Positions 6,764-15,891 of a stretch of 64,000 nucleotides of DNA are shown in pieces; position 1 is the stretch's first letter, and each line of letters begins with the position of its first letter. Origin of the DNA: Bacillus pumilus (GTDB lineage: Bacteria; Bacillota; Bacilli; Bacillales; Bacillaceae); assembly GCF_038738535.1 (NCBI RefSeq), contig NZ_CP046128.1:2852001-2916000 (forward strand), read 5' to 3'. The notes beneath the pieces were generated by a model that made no database searches, had not been told where the DNA came from, and worked only from the letters and a program-made list of their open reading frames with translations. The translations under genes were made by a program, and so were the position numbers.

Positions 6764-8545
6764 TTATACGATATATTTCTCTGCTTCAAAGATTCGTTTC
6801 GCCACTTCGCGCTTTTTGGCGATGACATTGATCGGGGTGAATCTTGTCAGTTTGCGAAGAGCTGACAGACTCATGCGGAGTGAATCTCCTTCTTCCATCG
6901 CGATCAAGGATTCTTTTGCATGGGCTTCAATTTTTAAGAAGGCTTCCTGCGTGAAAATTTGTGTGTAGGCAAGCTTTTGAGCGTTCTTTTCTAGCCCTGA
7001 TGAAGCGATTGCCTTTTCGGTACGCAGAATCGCCGATTCAGCAGCAAAAATTTCATTGACGATATCCGCTATGTTCACAAGGATTTCTTGCTCTTTGTCT
7101 AAAGCTTTTCCATACTTCATCGCTGCCATACCAGATACCATAAGGGCGGTCTTTTTCGCATGGGCGAGTAAATATTTTTCTTGATCGAGCGGCTGATCAC
7201 CCGGCTCTTCCGGCATCATCATCATGAGCTCTTCCTGTAAGGTTTGCGCTTTTTGAAGCAGCGGAAGCTCCCCTTTCATCGCTTTCTTCAGGAATGTGCC
7301 TGGTACAAGCAGACGGTTGATTTCGTTTGTCCCTTCAAAAATACGGTTAATCCGCGAGTCACGATAGGCTCTTTCGACCTCGTATTCTTGCATGAATCCA
7401 TATCCGCCGTGAATCTGCACGCCTTCATCTGCAATATAATCTAAAGTTTCAGAGCCAAGCACTTTACAAAGAGAGCATTCAATCGCATATTCTGCAATGG
7501 ACTGGGCAATTTGTTTGCCGTCCTTTTGCTCTTCTTCACTTAATAGACCCATGCGCTGTTCAAATAATCCGACTGTGCGGTAAACAGCACTTTCCATCGC
7601 ATAGAGCTTTGCCGACATGTTGGCTGCTTTTTCACCAATTAAGCTGAATCGAGAAATTGGTGTTTGGAACTGCTTACGCTGGTTTGCATATTCTGCCGAT
7701 AATTGAATGACACGTTTTGACGCACCAATTGTCCCGACTGCCAGCTTGTAGCGTCCGATATTCAAAATGTTAAAGGCAATGACATGACCTCTGCCAGCTT
7801 CACCTAGTAAATTCTCCTTTGGCACTTGAGCATCTTCAAGAATTAACGTTCTCGTCGAGGACCCTTTAATGCCCATCTTTTTCTCTTCAGGTCCAGTTTT
7901 GACACCTGGAAAATCCTTTTCTACGATAAAAGCAGAGAAGTGTTCACCATCAATCTTCGCATATACGACAAAGACGTCGGCAAATGCGGAGTTTGTAATC
8001 CATTGTTTTTCCCCATTAAGCACATAATGGGTTCCAGCTTCATTCAGGACTGCCGTCGTTTTTGCTCCAAGAGCGTCAGAGCCTGATCCTGGCTCAGTTA
8101 GGGCGTACGCCGCAATCGTTTCTCCAGAAGCGAGTCCAGGCAGGTATGCTTCCTTTTGCGCTTGATTTCCAAACAGCACGATTGGCAGAGATCCAATGCC
8201 GACATGGGCGCCATAGGAAAGTGAGAAACTCCCTGCTCTGGAGAATTTCTCGGTAATGATGGCTGAACTGATTTTATCTAATCCGAGTCCGCCGAATTCT
8301 TCAGGCACATCAGCTCCTAGAAGTCCAAGCTCTCCAGCCTTTTTGAGAAGCCTGACGGAATGCTCGAATTCATGATTTTCAATTTGATCTATATATGGAA
8401 CAACGTCTTGTAAAATATAATCCTCTGTTGTCTTTCCAATCATTTGATGCTCATCAGAGAAATCCTCTGGTGTAAAGATATGCTCATAATTCGTCTCATC
8501 AATTAAGAAGCTTCCACCCTTTTTTACATCTTCCATTGCTTTCAT
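6764..8545 (-). CDS. fadE: FadE, acyl-CoA dehydrogenase
   Basis: FAD-dependent acyl-CoA dehydrogenase that makes the trans-2-enoyl-CoA in beta-oxidation. It is 593 aa, the long form with a C-terminal extension typical of YusJ. The FAD/substrate signature [13 protein letters not shown] is near residue 145. The segment [15 protein letters not shown] carries the catalytic Glu expected in this position for long-chain enzymes. The ATG at 8545 follows GGGGGAA. It is the third gene of fadN-fadA-fadE, 14 bases after fadA, and is followed by a strong terminator. Confidence 0.95.
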   Translation of the reverse strand: MKAMEDVKKGGSFLIDETNYEHIFTPEDFSDEHQMIGKTTEDYILQDVVPYIDQIENHEFEHSVRLLKKAGELGLLGADVPEEFGGLGLDKISSAIITEKFSRAGSFSLSYGAHVGIGSLPIVLFGNQAQKEAYLPGLASGETIAAYALTEPGSGSDALGAKTTAVLNEAGTHYVLNGEKQWITNSAFADVFVVYAKIDGEHFSAFIVEKDFPGVKTGPEEKKMGIKGSSTRTLILEDAQVPKENLLGEAGRGHVIAFNILNIGRYKLAVGTIGASKRVIQLSAEYANQRKQFQTPISRFSLIGEKAANMSAKLYAMESAVYRTVGLFEQRMGLLSEEEQKDGKQIAQSIAEYAIECSLCKVLGSETLDYIADEGVQIHGGYGFMQEYEVERAYRDSRINRIFEGTNEINRLLVPGTFLKKAMKGELPLLQKAQTLQEELMMMMPEEPGDQPLDQEKYLLAHAKKTALMVSGMAAMKYGKALDKEQEILVNIADIVNEIFAAESAILRTEKAIASSGLEKNAQKLAYTQIFTQEAFLKIEAHAKESLIAMEEGDSLRMSLSALRKLTRFTPINVIAKKREVAKRIFEAEKYIV

Positions 8546-8559
8546 CCTGATTTCCCCCT

Positions 8560-9735
8560 TTAGATCAATTCAAAAATTCCTGCTGCTCCCATGCCCCCGC
8601 CGATACACATTGTGACGATGCCAAATTGCTCGTTTCGCCGTTTCATTTCATGAATGAGTGACAGTGTAAGTTTCGTTCCTGTACAGCCGAGCGGATGCCC
8701 TAGCGCGATTGCCCCGCCATTGACATTCACTTTCTCTTCATCGATCCCTAAATGACGAATGACTTGAATTGCCTGAGAGGCAAACGCTTCGTTTAATTCA
8801 AACAGCCCGATATCCTTCAGCTCAAGTCCAGCGATTTTCAGCGCACGCGGAATGGCTTCAATCGGACCGATTCCCATCACCTCAGGCGGTACACCGCCAA
8901 CAGCAAACGCCCGGAACTTGGCGAGCGGCTGAAGGGAGAGTGAGGATGCTTTCTCACGGTCCATCATCATCACACACGCAGCGCCGTCACTTGTTTGAGA
9001 AGAGTTCCCTGCAGTCACCGTGCCTTTTGTTGAGAAAGCCGGACGCAAAGTGGAAAGAATCTCCTCCGTTGTGCCCGCTCTCACGCCTTCATCCTGTGAG
9101 AAGGTGAATGAATGCTCTTCTAATTGATATTGCTCCCCTACCCGCCGCTCTGTTACATCAACGGATACGATTTCATCTGAAAATTTCCCTTCCTGCAATG
9201 CTTTGGCTGCCTTTTGATGACTTCTTACCGCAAAGGCGTCCTGATCTTGACGTGTGACCTGATACTTTTGCGCCACTTGCTCTGCCGTGTGGCCCATGCT
9301 CATATAATATTCAGGCGCTTGCTCTGCCAATTGAGCATTCGGACGAATGGAATGACCCATCATCGGCACCTGTGACATCGATTCGACTCCTCCGGCTAAG
9401 ATCGTTTCTGCCTGGCCGAGCATAATCCGTTCACCCGCATAAGCGATTGACTGAAGACCAGATGAGCAGTAGCGGTTGATGGTGATGGCAGGTACTGTAT
9501 ACGGAAGCCCTGCTAACGCCCCAATATTCCGAGCCACATTTAACCCCTGCTCTGCTTCTGGTGTTGCACACCCGATGATCAAATCATCTATCTGTCCGTC
9601 GTAATTACCGGCACGCTTTAATGTTTCTTTTACACACAATGCGCCCATATCATCAGGCCGAACATGTTTTAACGATCCTTTTTTCGCCTTCCCTACTGGT
9701 GTTCTCGCGCCAGCGACAATGACTGCTTCTCTCAT
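8560..9735 (-). CDS. fadA: FadA, acetyl-CoA acyltransferase (3-ketoacyl-CoA thiolase)
   Basis: Thiolase of 391 aa that cleaves 3-ketoacyl-CoA in beta-oxidation. The nucleophile Cys90 is in NRYCSSGLQSIA, the catalytic His is in NVNGGAIALGHPLGCTG, and the second Cys is in TMCIGGGMGAAG. The ATG at 9735 follows GGGGGAGT. Middle gene of the fad operon, 12 bases after fadN. Confidence 0.96.
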   Translation of the reverse strand: MREAVIVAGARTPVGKAKKGSLKHVRPDDMGALCVKETLKRAGNYDGQIDDLIIGCATPEAEQGLNVARNIGALAGLPYTVPAITINRYCSSGLQSIAYAGERIMLGQAETILAGGVESMSQVPMMGHSIRPNAQLAEQAPEYYMSMGHTAEQVAQKYQVTRQDQDAFAVRSHQKAAKALQEGKFSDEIVSVDVTERRVGEQYQLEEHSFTFSQDEGVRAGTTEEILSTLRPAFSTKGTVTAGNSSQTSDGAACVMMMDREKASSLSLQPLAKFRAFAVGGVPPEVMGIGPIEAIPRALKIAGLELKDIGLFELNEAFASQAIQVIRHLGIDEEKVNVNGGAIALGHPLGCTGTKLTLSLIHEMKRRNEQFGIVTMCIGGGMGAAGIFELI

Positions 9736-9747
9736 TTTGACTCCCCC

Positions 9748-12135
9748 TTAGTTACGTAAAGGTTTTCCTTTGACGAGCATGTGCTGCATGCGTGCCTGTG
9801 ATTTCACTTCTCCTACAAGACTTAAAAAGGCTTCCCTTTCAAGCTCTAATAAGTATTGCTCCTCTACCTCTGTTCCAAATGGCAGTTTCCCGCCGGAAAT
9901 GACATGAGCTAATTTTTTGACAATGGTCATGTCATGCTCTGAAATGTATCCAGACAGTCTCATATTTTCAGCAGCCAATATCATTGCTGCATAGCCTGTT
10001 TCTCCCATGACGGGCACCTTCTGCTTGAGCGGTGCACGATAACCCGCTTCATCAAGAGAGAGCACGAGTTGTTTCGCATCATAGATCAGGTGGTCCCCGT
10101 TCATACTGATTCGGTCACTCACGCGGAGCATGTTCATATCCCGCGCTTCCTCAGCCGAAGTGGATACTTTAGCCATTGCAATCGTTTCAAATGTTTTCAG
10201 CGTGGCATCTTGTATAGCGGTCTGCGTCGGCTTAGCTGATCCTTGCAGATGGCGAAGGTATAATTCTTTGTTTCCACCACCGCCCGGAATCAGTCCAACT
10301 CCCGCTTCAACAAGACCCATGTATGCTTCACTGGACGCTTGAATAGCTGCTGCCGGCAGACAAACCTCTGTTCCGCCTCCGAGTGTCATGCCAAACGGTG
10401 CAGCAACGACTGGACGGTCGCTATATTTCACCTTCATCATTGCCTGCTGGAAGCGGCGGATCACAAAGTCAATTTCAAAGAAATTATCGTCCTGAGCTTC
10501 CATTAAAATCAGAGCAAGGTTGGCACCAACACAGAAGTTCTTCCCTTGGTTTCCGATGACAAGCCCTCTATAATTCTGTTCCACCTCATCGACAGCGCGA
10601 TTGATCATGTCAATGACATCTAGTCCAATGGCATTGCTTTTGGAGTGAAATTCGAGCAAGGCGACATCATCACCGATATCAATCAAGCTCGCACCAGAAT
10701 TTTTAAAAATCACGCCCTGCTTCTTTTTCAATTTCGCTAAAGAAATATTCTTTTCGTTTCCTTTTTCCTGTTCATAAGCCCCATTGTGATAAAACGCACG
10801 CTCTCCATCAGCATTCACTTGATAGAATGTGTCGTGTCCTTCTGACAGCATGTCTTGCACCCACTGCGGGATGCAGTGACCTTCTGCTTCCATGCGCTCA
10901 GCTGCTTTTTTCACACCGATTGCATCCCAGAGCTCAAATGGACCGTGCTGCCAGCCAAATCCCCATTTCATTGCGTTATCGATGGACTGAATATCATCCG
11001 CAATTTCACCTTTTAACTGAGCTGAATAAAGGAGCACAGGTGCCGTCATGTTCCAAAGCAATTGTCCTGCACGGCCATCTTGATAAATAAGCGCTTTCAA
11101 TTTCGCTTTCGTCCCCTTTTGCTGCTTCGCCATCTCAATGCCTGGATCTTTAAGCTTCGTTCGTTCTCCATACGTGAGCGTCACAGGATCAAGTTCTAAA
11201 ATGCCCTTTCCATTTTTTTGATAAAATCCTTGCCCTGCCTTGCTGCCAATCCATCCTTTTTCAAGCATTGTTTCAATAAACTCAGGCAGCTGGAAAATAT
11301 CTTTTTCCTTTCCTTCTACTTGGTCATATACGTTGCGGGCTACATGGGAAAACGTGTCGAGCCCTACGACATCAAGTGTACGGAAGGTCGCACTTTTCGG
11401 TCTTCCAATGAGGGGTCCTGTGACCGAGTCCACCTCTCCAATGGTGTATTTGTTTTCAAGCATTTCACGCACTGTCACAAGGAGTCCATAAGTACCAATA
11501 CGATTGGCAATAAAGTTCGGCGTATCTTTCGCTTCAACGACGCCTTTGCCAAGTACATCCTCACCAAACGTTTTCATGAATGCAAGTACTTCTGGATCTG
11601 TTTCTTGAATAGGAATGATTTCTAAAAGCTTTAAATAACGGGCTGGGTTAAAAAAGTGTGTGCCTAAAAAGTGGCGTTTAAAATCATCTGATCGGCCTTC
11701 TGCCATTTTTTCAACCGAAATACCGGATGTGTTACTTGATACGATGCTGCCTTCTTTGCGGTGTTCGTCGATGAGAGAGAATACGTGTTGTTTGATGCTG
11801 AGTTTTTCAGTGACGACTTCAATGATCCAGTCAGCATCATGTAATAAGGAAAGGTGATCTGTGAGATTTCCCGGTGTGATGTATGATAGGTTTTTTGCTG
11901 ATGTAAGAGGTGCTGGCTTTTGCTTTAACAATTTTTTCATCGCTTCTTGACTTAATCTATTCCGAACACTAGGGTGATCAAGCGTTCTCTTTTTCGCCGT
12001 TTCTTCCTTTGTCAGTTCGTTTGGCACAATATCTAGCAATGTTACTGGTATCCCGATATTGGCTAGATGCGCAGCAATGCCTGAGCCCATGACACCTGAA
12101 CCAATGACAGCCGCCTTGCGAATATGTTTGCCCAT
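9748..12135 (-). CDS. fadN: FadN, enoyl-CoA hydratase/3-hydroxyacyl-CoA dehydrogenase
   Basis: Bifunctional beta-oxidation enzyme of 795 aa. The N-terminal half is the NAD-dependent 3-hydroxyacyl-CoA dehydrogenase (dinucleotide motif GSGVMGSG at residues 12-19, then HFFNPARYLKLLEI). The C-terminal part is a crotonase-fold hydratase (VIGNQGKNFCVGANL, GGGTEVCLPA). The ATG at 12135 with AGGGGG before it is preferred to an upstream in-frame ATG at 12237, which would place the FadR operator inside the gene. First gene of the operon and directly controlled by the FadR box at 12156-12173. Confidence 0.95.
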   Translation of the reverse strand: MGKHIRKAAVIGSGVMGSGIAAHLANIGIPVTLLDIVPNELTKEETAKKRTLDHPSVRNRLSQEAMKKLLKQKPAPLTSAKNLSYITPGNLTDHLSLLHDADWIIEVVTEKLSIKQHVFSLIDEHRKEGSIVSSNTSGISVEKMAEGRSDDFKRHFLGTHFFNPARYLKLLEIIPIQETDPEVLAFMKTFGEDVLGKGVVEAKDTPNFIANRIGTYGLLVTVREMLENKYTIGEVDSVTGPLIGRPKSATFRTLDVVGLDTFSHVARNVYDQVEGKEKDIFQLPEFIETMLEKGWIGSKAGQGFYQKNGKGILELDPVTLTYGERTKLKDPGIEMAKQQKGTKAKLKALIYQDGRAGQLLWNMTAPVLLYSAQLKGEIADDIQSIDNAMKWGFGWQHGPFELWDAIGVKKAAERMEAEGHCIPQWVQDMLSEGHDTFYQVNADGERAFYHNGAYEQEKGNEKNISLAKLKKKQGVIFKNSGASLIDIGDDVALLEFHSKSNAIGLDVIDMINRAVDEVEQNYRGLVIGNQGKNFCVGANLALILMEAQDDNFFEIDFVIRRFQQAMMKVKYSDRPVVAAPFGMTLGGGTEVCLPAAAIQASSEAYMGLVEAGVGLIPGGGGNKELYLRHLQGSAKPTQTAIQDATLKTFETIAMAKVSTSAEEARDMNMLRVSDRISMNGDHLIYDAKQLVLSLDEAGYRAPLKQKVPVMGETGYAAMILAAENMRLSGYISEHDMTIVKKLAHVISGGKLPFGTEVEEQYLLELEREAFLSLVGEVKSQARMQHMLVKGKPLRN

Positions 12136-12155
12136 AAATATCCCCCTAAACATTT

Positions 12156-12173
12156 TGAATGAACAGTCATTCA
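12156..12173 (-). promoter_or_regulatory. FadR operator upstream of fadN
   Basis: The 18-bp near-perfect palindrome TGAATGACTGTTCATTCA fits the Bacillus FadR (YsiA) consensus TGAATGAMTANTCATTCA with one deviation. It lies 21 bases before the fadN start. FadR is expected to release it when bound by long-chain acyl-CoA. No fadR gene is in this window. Confidence 0.85.
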
Positions 12174-12334
12174 TTTTTTGTCCAAAAAAAAGCAATGCCT
12201 CTTTCTTTATCTTAAAAGATTTTCCGAAACAGTTCAAGAGCGGATTTCAAAAATTTACACATTCTGATGTGCCTTACTTTGCGGCGTATGAATTAAAGAT
12301 GAGAGGGCATTGTAAGAATGGAGGTGATGTCCAC

Positions 12335-12472
12335 ATGTCTCGTTTGAAGAAAAACCCATCGAAAGCAGGCGTAAGTGCTGCAAGTGTAAAAGGAAACGCA
12401 GGTCCATCACAGGAAGCAGACCTAGGCGGTAAAAAGACCAGTCAAAATCAGCAATATAAAAAGAATCAGTAA
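12335..12472 (+). CDS. yuzL: YuzL-family small acid-soluble spore protein
   Basis: A 45-aa basic, Asn/Gln/Lys-rich protein (MSRLKKNPSKAGVSAASVKG...) that I recognise as the YuzL family of minor spore proteins. The ATG at 12335 is preceded by GGAGGTGATG. Upstream, CATTGTA at 12309-12315 matches the sigma-G -10 motif CATNNTA, although no good -35 is placed correctly. It begins a run of three small genes likely expressed in sporulation. Confidence 0.75.
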   Translation: MSRLKKNPSKAGVSAASVKGNAGPSQEADLGGKKTSQNQQYKKNQ

Positions 12473-12501
12473 GGAAACAAAATCGTAAGGAGGAACACAT
12501 C

Positions 12502-12750
12502 TTGAACAATCAGCAAATGAATATGCCCCCGCAAGTCATTTCAGTGAAAGATTCCTTGTACTTAGAGGATATGCTGAATTGGAACTTGATCGCTATGAAA
12601 AAGGCTCACTTTATGGCCGAGCACTGCCAAGACCAGACTTTGAAACAAGAATTAAATCAAGTGGGCCAAATGCATCATCAGCATTACACACAAATTCTTC
12701 AGCATTTAGGCAGCTCAGGGCAAGGCCAGTCTACTGGCTTTATGCAATAG
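12502..12750 (+). CDS. YusN-like small spore-coat-type protein
   Basis: An 82-aa protein with a Met/Gln-rich start and the helical segment DSLYLEDMLNWNLIAMKKAH, the pattern of CotF-related coat proteins that carry a ferritin-like helical hairpin. TTG start at 12502 with AGGAGG 6 nt before it. It lies 29 bases after yuzL and 11 before a second CotF-like gene, so all three are probably one transcript. The role is inferred from family resemblance only. Confidence 0.65.
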   Translation: MNNQQMNMPPQVISVKDSLYLEDMLNWNLIAMKKAHFMAEHCQDQTLKQELNQVGQMHHQHYTQILQHLGSSGQGQSTGFMQ

Positions 12751-12761
12751 GAGGAAAAAAC

Positions 12762-13109
12762 ATGGAACAACAAAACCAACAAAAAATCGGGAATCCACAA
12801 ACTCCGGTTCCCACGACAACAAACATGAATGATCGCGATTTTGTCACAGACCTTTTGTCGACTGAAAAATATATGACAAGCGGTTACAACACAGCGCTCA
12901 ATGAATTCAGTCATGAATCTCTTTACCAAGATATTCAGCGAATTGCGCTAGAAACTCAGAAAACCCAAAGACATTTATATGATGTCATGTTCCGATATGG
13001 CTGGTATTCTGTTGAAGCCGCTGAACAGCAAAAGCTCCAGCAGGCACACCAGAAATTCCAGCAAACACTGACAGATCAATCTCCATACGGACCATCACAG
13101 ATGTCATAA
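12762..13109 (+). CDS. yusN: CotF-like spore coat protein (YusN family)
   Basis: A 115-aa CotF-domain protein: the helical pairs DRDFVTDLLSTEKYMTSGYN and ETQKTQRHLYDVMFRYGWYSVEAA are characteristic of the family. The Asn/Gln/Pro-rich N-terminus and the acidic core suit a coat or inner-spore location. The ATG at 12762 follows AGGAGG. A longer frame from 12579 overlaps the preceding gene and is not the start. The transcript ends at the bidirectional terminator 13112-13143. Confidence 0.75.
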   Translation: MEQQNQQKIGNPQTPVPTTTNMNDRDFVTDLLSTEKYMTSGYNTALNEFSHESLYQDIQRIALETQKTQRHLYDVMFRYGWYSVEAAEQQKLQQAHQKFQQTLTDQSPYGPSQMS

Positions 13110-13111
13110 AG

Positions 13112-13143
13112 AAAAACTGCCAGTGTAGTGCTGGCAGTTTTTT
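13112..13143. terminator. Bidirectional terminator between the CotF-like gene and yusU
   Basis: The stem AAAAACTGCCAG/CTGGCAGTTTTTT carries T-runs on both strands and serves the two converging transcripts. Confidence 0.9.
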
Positions 13144-13393
13144 AACGGTCTTGATTGGCTCGATGAGCTTCGTTCATTTGTTTGATCCGCTGAATTGTTT
13201 CTTTGATTTCTTCCTTCGCTTCTGGATACGTTTCATTAAAGTGCTTGGCTAGAGGCGGCATGCTTTTTGCAATATGAGAATAGATCACCCACTGTTTCAC
13301 ATCTTGTTTCAGTGCGTCTGTTGATTCACCAAGCAGCAGCTCTGTATATTTATCAAGCAAGCCCTCAAGCTTTTCATCTAATTCATTTCCCAT
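13142..13393 (-). CDS. yusU: YusU, DUF2573 family protein
   Basis: An 83-aa acidic helical protein with no signal peptide and no known function. The segments KLEGLLDKYTELLLGES and VKQWVIYSHIAKSMPPLAKHFNETYPEA fit YusU. Position next to yusV supports the name. It reads towards the bidirectional terminator. Confidence 0.75.
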   Translation of the reverse strand: MGNELDEKLEGLLDKYTELLLGESTDALKQDVKQWVIYSHIAKSMPPLAKHFNETYPEAKEEIKETIQRIKQMNEAHRANQDR

Positions 13394-13414
13394 TGAGTTT
13401 CCGCTCCCTTTTTA

Positions 13415-13456
13415 AGAAAAAAGCCTGACTCTGTGCGTAACAGATGTCAGGCTTTT
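13415..13456 (-). terminator. Terminator of yusV
   Basis: AAAAGCCTGAC/GTCAGGCTTTTTT stem with T-run on the minus strand, about 10 bases after the yusV stop. Confidence 0.85.
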
Positions 13457-13465
13457 GACATACGA

Positions 13466-14296
13466 TTATCTTGCAGCAAGAAATGTCTCCGCTTGCGCTT
13501 GCTGTACAATACAGCGTCCTCTACCGTGCGGAATACATAATGGTGTCCCGAATAAAGGATCTGTCGTCACTTGGCAGTTCATATCAAAGACATTTTTCAC
13601 AAGATCACAATTAATGACTGTTTCTGGTCTTCCTTCTGCATAAATCGTCTTGTCTTTAATCGCCACAAGGTGATGAGCATATCTGCATGCGAGATTCAGG
13701 TCATGAAGAACCATGACAATCGTGCGCTGCTCTTTTTCATTTAAGTCAAACAGAAGGTCTAGAATTTCAATTTGATGCGTCATGTCTAAATACGTCGTCG
13801 GCTCATCTAACAAGATAATATCCGTCTCCTGTGCTAACGTCATCGCAATCCATGCACGCTGCCTTTGTCCACCTGATAATGAATCGACCGTTCGATCAGC
13901 GAGGTCTTCCATCTTTGTTGACTTCAGTGCGCGATTCACCGCTTCCTCGTCTTGCTTCGACCACTGCTTCAGCCAATTTTGATAAGGATATCTGCCTTGC
14001 TTCACTAATTGATGCACCGTCAATCCTTCTGGCGCTTCTGGTCCTTGCGGAAGAATGGCGAGCTGTTTCGCTACTTCCTTTGTTGGTAATTTGGCAATGG
14101 AATGACCTTCAAGCAGGACAGAACCACCCATTGGCTTCATGAGACGGGCCAAAGAGCGAAGTAGCGTGGATTTACCGCATCCATTGCTGCCAATAAATAC
14201 TGTGATTTCACCCTTAGGGATTGATACATTTAGTTCATCTATGATCATTGTTTCTCCGTAGCCTAAGCTTAAACCTTCAGTAGAAATGGCACTCAT
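13466..14296 (-). CDS. yusV: YusV, iron-siderophore ABC transporter ATPase
   Basis: FecE/FhuC-type ATPase of 276 aa. In B. subtilis the homologue energises several siderophore permeases (bacillibactin and schizokinen types) that lack their own ATPase. Walker [10 protein letters not shown] is at residues 36-44, signature LSGGQRQR and Walker [13 protein letters not shown] follow. The start is ATG 14296 or TTG 14305: the TTG is only 3 nt from AAAGGAG, so the ATG is preferred. A Fur box at 14405-14419 explains iron control. Closely similar to FhuC at 45341-46156, so the two are paralogues. Confidence 0.92.
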   Translation of the reverse strand: MSAISTEGLSLGYGETMIIDELNVSIPKGEITVFIGSNGCGKSTLLRSLARLMKPMGGSVLLEGHSIAKLPTKEVAKQLAILPQGPEAPEGLTVHQLVKQGRYPYQNWLKQWSKQDEEAVNRALKSTKMEDLADRTVDSLSGGQRQRAWIAMTLAQETDIILLDEPTTYLDMTHQIEILDLLFDLNEKEQRTIVMVLHDLNLACRYAHHLVAIKDKTIYAEGRPETVINCDLVKNVFDMNCQVTTDPLFGTPLCIPHGRGRCIVQQAQAETFLAAR

Positions 14297-14404
14297 TCCG
14301 CTCAAACGCTCCTTTTCTCATGCAAATTTTTATATGAAATATCGTCTATGTATAGACGGAAAAGATCACTTATCTCAATTTAGTGTATCAGATTTAAGTG
14401 ATCT

Positions 14405-14419
14405 TGAAAATCATTTTCA
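14405..14419 (-). promoter_or_regulatory. Fur box upstream of yusV
   Basis: TGAAAATCATTTTCA is a perfect 7-1-7 palindrome and differs from the Bacillus Fur consensus TGATAATNATTATCA by one symmetric pair. It lies about 110 bases upstream of yusV. Confidence 0.75.
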
Positions 14420-14443
14420 ATTAAAAAATGAGAAAGTCTCGTT

Positions 14444-14893
14444 TTACTTCTTCTTTTGGAATGTACGTTTGGTCCCATCTTCAAGCTTAATATTGACCTG
14501 AATCCGCTGATAATCATCGTCTAGATTAAAAGCGGCTAATAGCTCATTTACATACGCATCATTGATCTTCTCACTAGGAATAGACATATCATTTAGCTTC
14601 ATCTTCATCTCGCGTAATGCTTCTTCACCTTCATAGCGGACACCGTTCATATGATCACGGATAAGTGCTTCTTCTTTGCCTTTCGCCTGACGATAGGTGG
14701 CTTCGTATAATTCGCTTTTCTGCCCGTATTGAACATGCAGGTGGAGATGCTCAAATGGAAGTTCCTTCATTTGAACCGCTGAGAGACTCTCTGCTTCTGC
14801 TTCCTTTGTTTGCTGCAGCGGTTCGATTGATTGGCAGCCAGACAGCATAAAAAGCAGCACTCCTATTTGTCCCGCCTTCTTCCAACACATCAT
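14444..14893 (-). CDS. yusW: YusW, putative lipoprotein
   Basis: A 149-aa secreted lipoprotein of unknown function. The N-terminus MMCWKKAGQIGVLLFMLSGCQS is a lipoprotein signal with lipobox LSGC. The rest carries two similar beta-rich stretches (ELPFEHLHLHVQYG, YQRIQVNIKLEDGTKR). The ATG at 14893 follows AGGAGG; a frame extending to 14917 is not needed. It sits upstream of yusV but is separated from it by the Fur box. Confidence 0.75.
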   Translation of the reverse strand: MMCWKKAGQIGVLLFMLSGCQSIEPLQQTKEAEAESLSAVQMKELPFEHLHLHVQYGQKSELYEATYRQAKGKEEALIRDHMNGVRYEGEEALREMKMKLNDMSIPSEKINDAYVNELLAAFNLDDDYQRIQVNIKLEDGTKRTFQKKK

Positions 14894-15000
14894 GTGCTTC
14901 CTCCTATTTCTTATCATCGCTTTTTATTCTTCTCCATCCTGCTTTTCGTTATTCAATAAAACAGCGGACTATGGTAGATTGAAACAAAAAGGAGAACGAG

Positions 15001-15846
15001 ATGATGAAAAGAACAGCCATTGTAACTGGCGCCAATAGCGGCTTTGGCAAGCTCATCACGATAGGTCTCGCCAAGCAAGGCTATACAGTGATTGCAGGGG
15101 TCAGGCAGGAAGCCAATGCGAAAAAGCTTGCCGAAGAGATCAAGCAAGCCTCTTTATCCGAAGCGATACATATTGAAGCATTAGATGTGACAGATACGCA
15201 GTCGATTCAAGCATTTCAGAAAAAGCTACATGCTTACGCCCTCATTACCTTGCTTGTCAACAATGCGGGAACAGCATATGCGGGTTTTGCTGAAGAGGTT
15301 CCTGTTGACACGTACCGCCAGCAATTTGATGTAAACGTCTTCGGAGTCATGGAAATGACACAAGCCGTCCTTCCGTTTATGACAAATGGTGCAAAGATAT
15401 TCAATATGAGCAGCATCAGCGGATTAATGGGAATGCCCGCGCTTTCTCCATATGTATCCTCCAAGTTTGCTTTGGAGGGCTATACAGAGAGCTTGCGCAT
15501 TGAACTGGCCTCGTTCGGTATACAGGCAGCCTTGATCGAGCCAGGCTCTTTCCAAACAAATATTTGGAACACGTCTATGAACGAGCACATGTTGCAGCCA
15601 GGGGAAGGATCGAAATACACAAGCATCTATCAAAAGATGATGGTTTATATCAATGCCCAGAAAACCAACTACGGTGACCCGAGTGAAGTCGCAGAGCTTG
15701 TGATTCGATTAGCCGAGAAGAAACGGCTGAAAAAGTTGAGATATCCGATTGGGAAAGGGGTGCGACTTTCATTCACAGCAAAGCAGCTCTTGCCTTGGAG
15801 CATGTGGGAAAAGATCATATTACGTACACTCTCTTCAAAAAAATAA
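15001..15846 (+). CDS. yusZ: YusZ, short-chain dehydrogenase/reductase
   Basis: A 281-aa classical SDR oxidoreductase. The cofactor motif TGANSGFG is at residues 9-16, NNAG is in LLVNNAGTAYAG, and the catalytic SYK set is in SSISGLMGMPALSPYVSSKFALEGY. The Asp at the end of strand 2 is absent (VIAGVRQ), which suggests NADPH. Substrate unknown. The ATG follows AAAAGGAG, and the gene ends at a bidirectional terminator shared with htrB. Confidence 0.88.
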   Translation: MMKRTAIVTGANSGFGKLITIGLAKQGYTVIAGVRQEANAKKLAEEIKQASLSEAIHIEALDVTDTQSIQAFQKKLHAYALITLLVNNAGTAYAGFAEEVPVDTYRQQFDVNVFGVMEMTQAVLPFMTNGAKIFNMSSISGLMGMPALSPYVSSKFALEGYTESLRIELASFGIQAALIEPGSFQTNIWNTSMNEHMLQPGEGSKYTSIYQKMMVYINAQKTNYGDPSEVAELVIRLAEKKRLKKLRYPIGKGVRLSFTAKQLLPWSMWEKIILRTLSSKK

Positions 15847-15850
15847 GCAT

Positions 15851-15888
15851 AAAAAAACAGGTAGACCTTTAACGTCCACCTGTTTTTT
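15851..15888. terminator. Bidirectional terminator between yusZ and htrB
   Basis: The stem ACAGGTAGAC/GTCCACCTGT is flanked by an A-run on the left and a T-run on the right, so it can end both converging transcripts. Confidence 0.9.
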
Positions 15889-15891
15889 CAT

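Noticed and set aside
11218-11625. 135-residue plus-strand frame within fadN
   Set aside because: Antisense shadow of a well-supported gene, no ribosome site.
9748-12237. Longer fadN starting at 12237
   Set aside because: It would place the FadR operator and ribosome site inside the coding region; ATG 12135 has a strong AGGGGG site.
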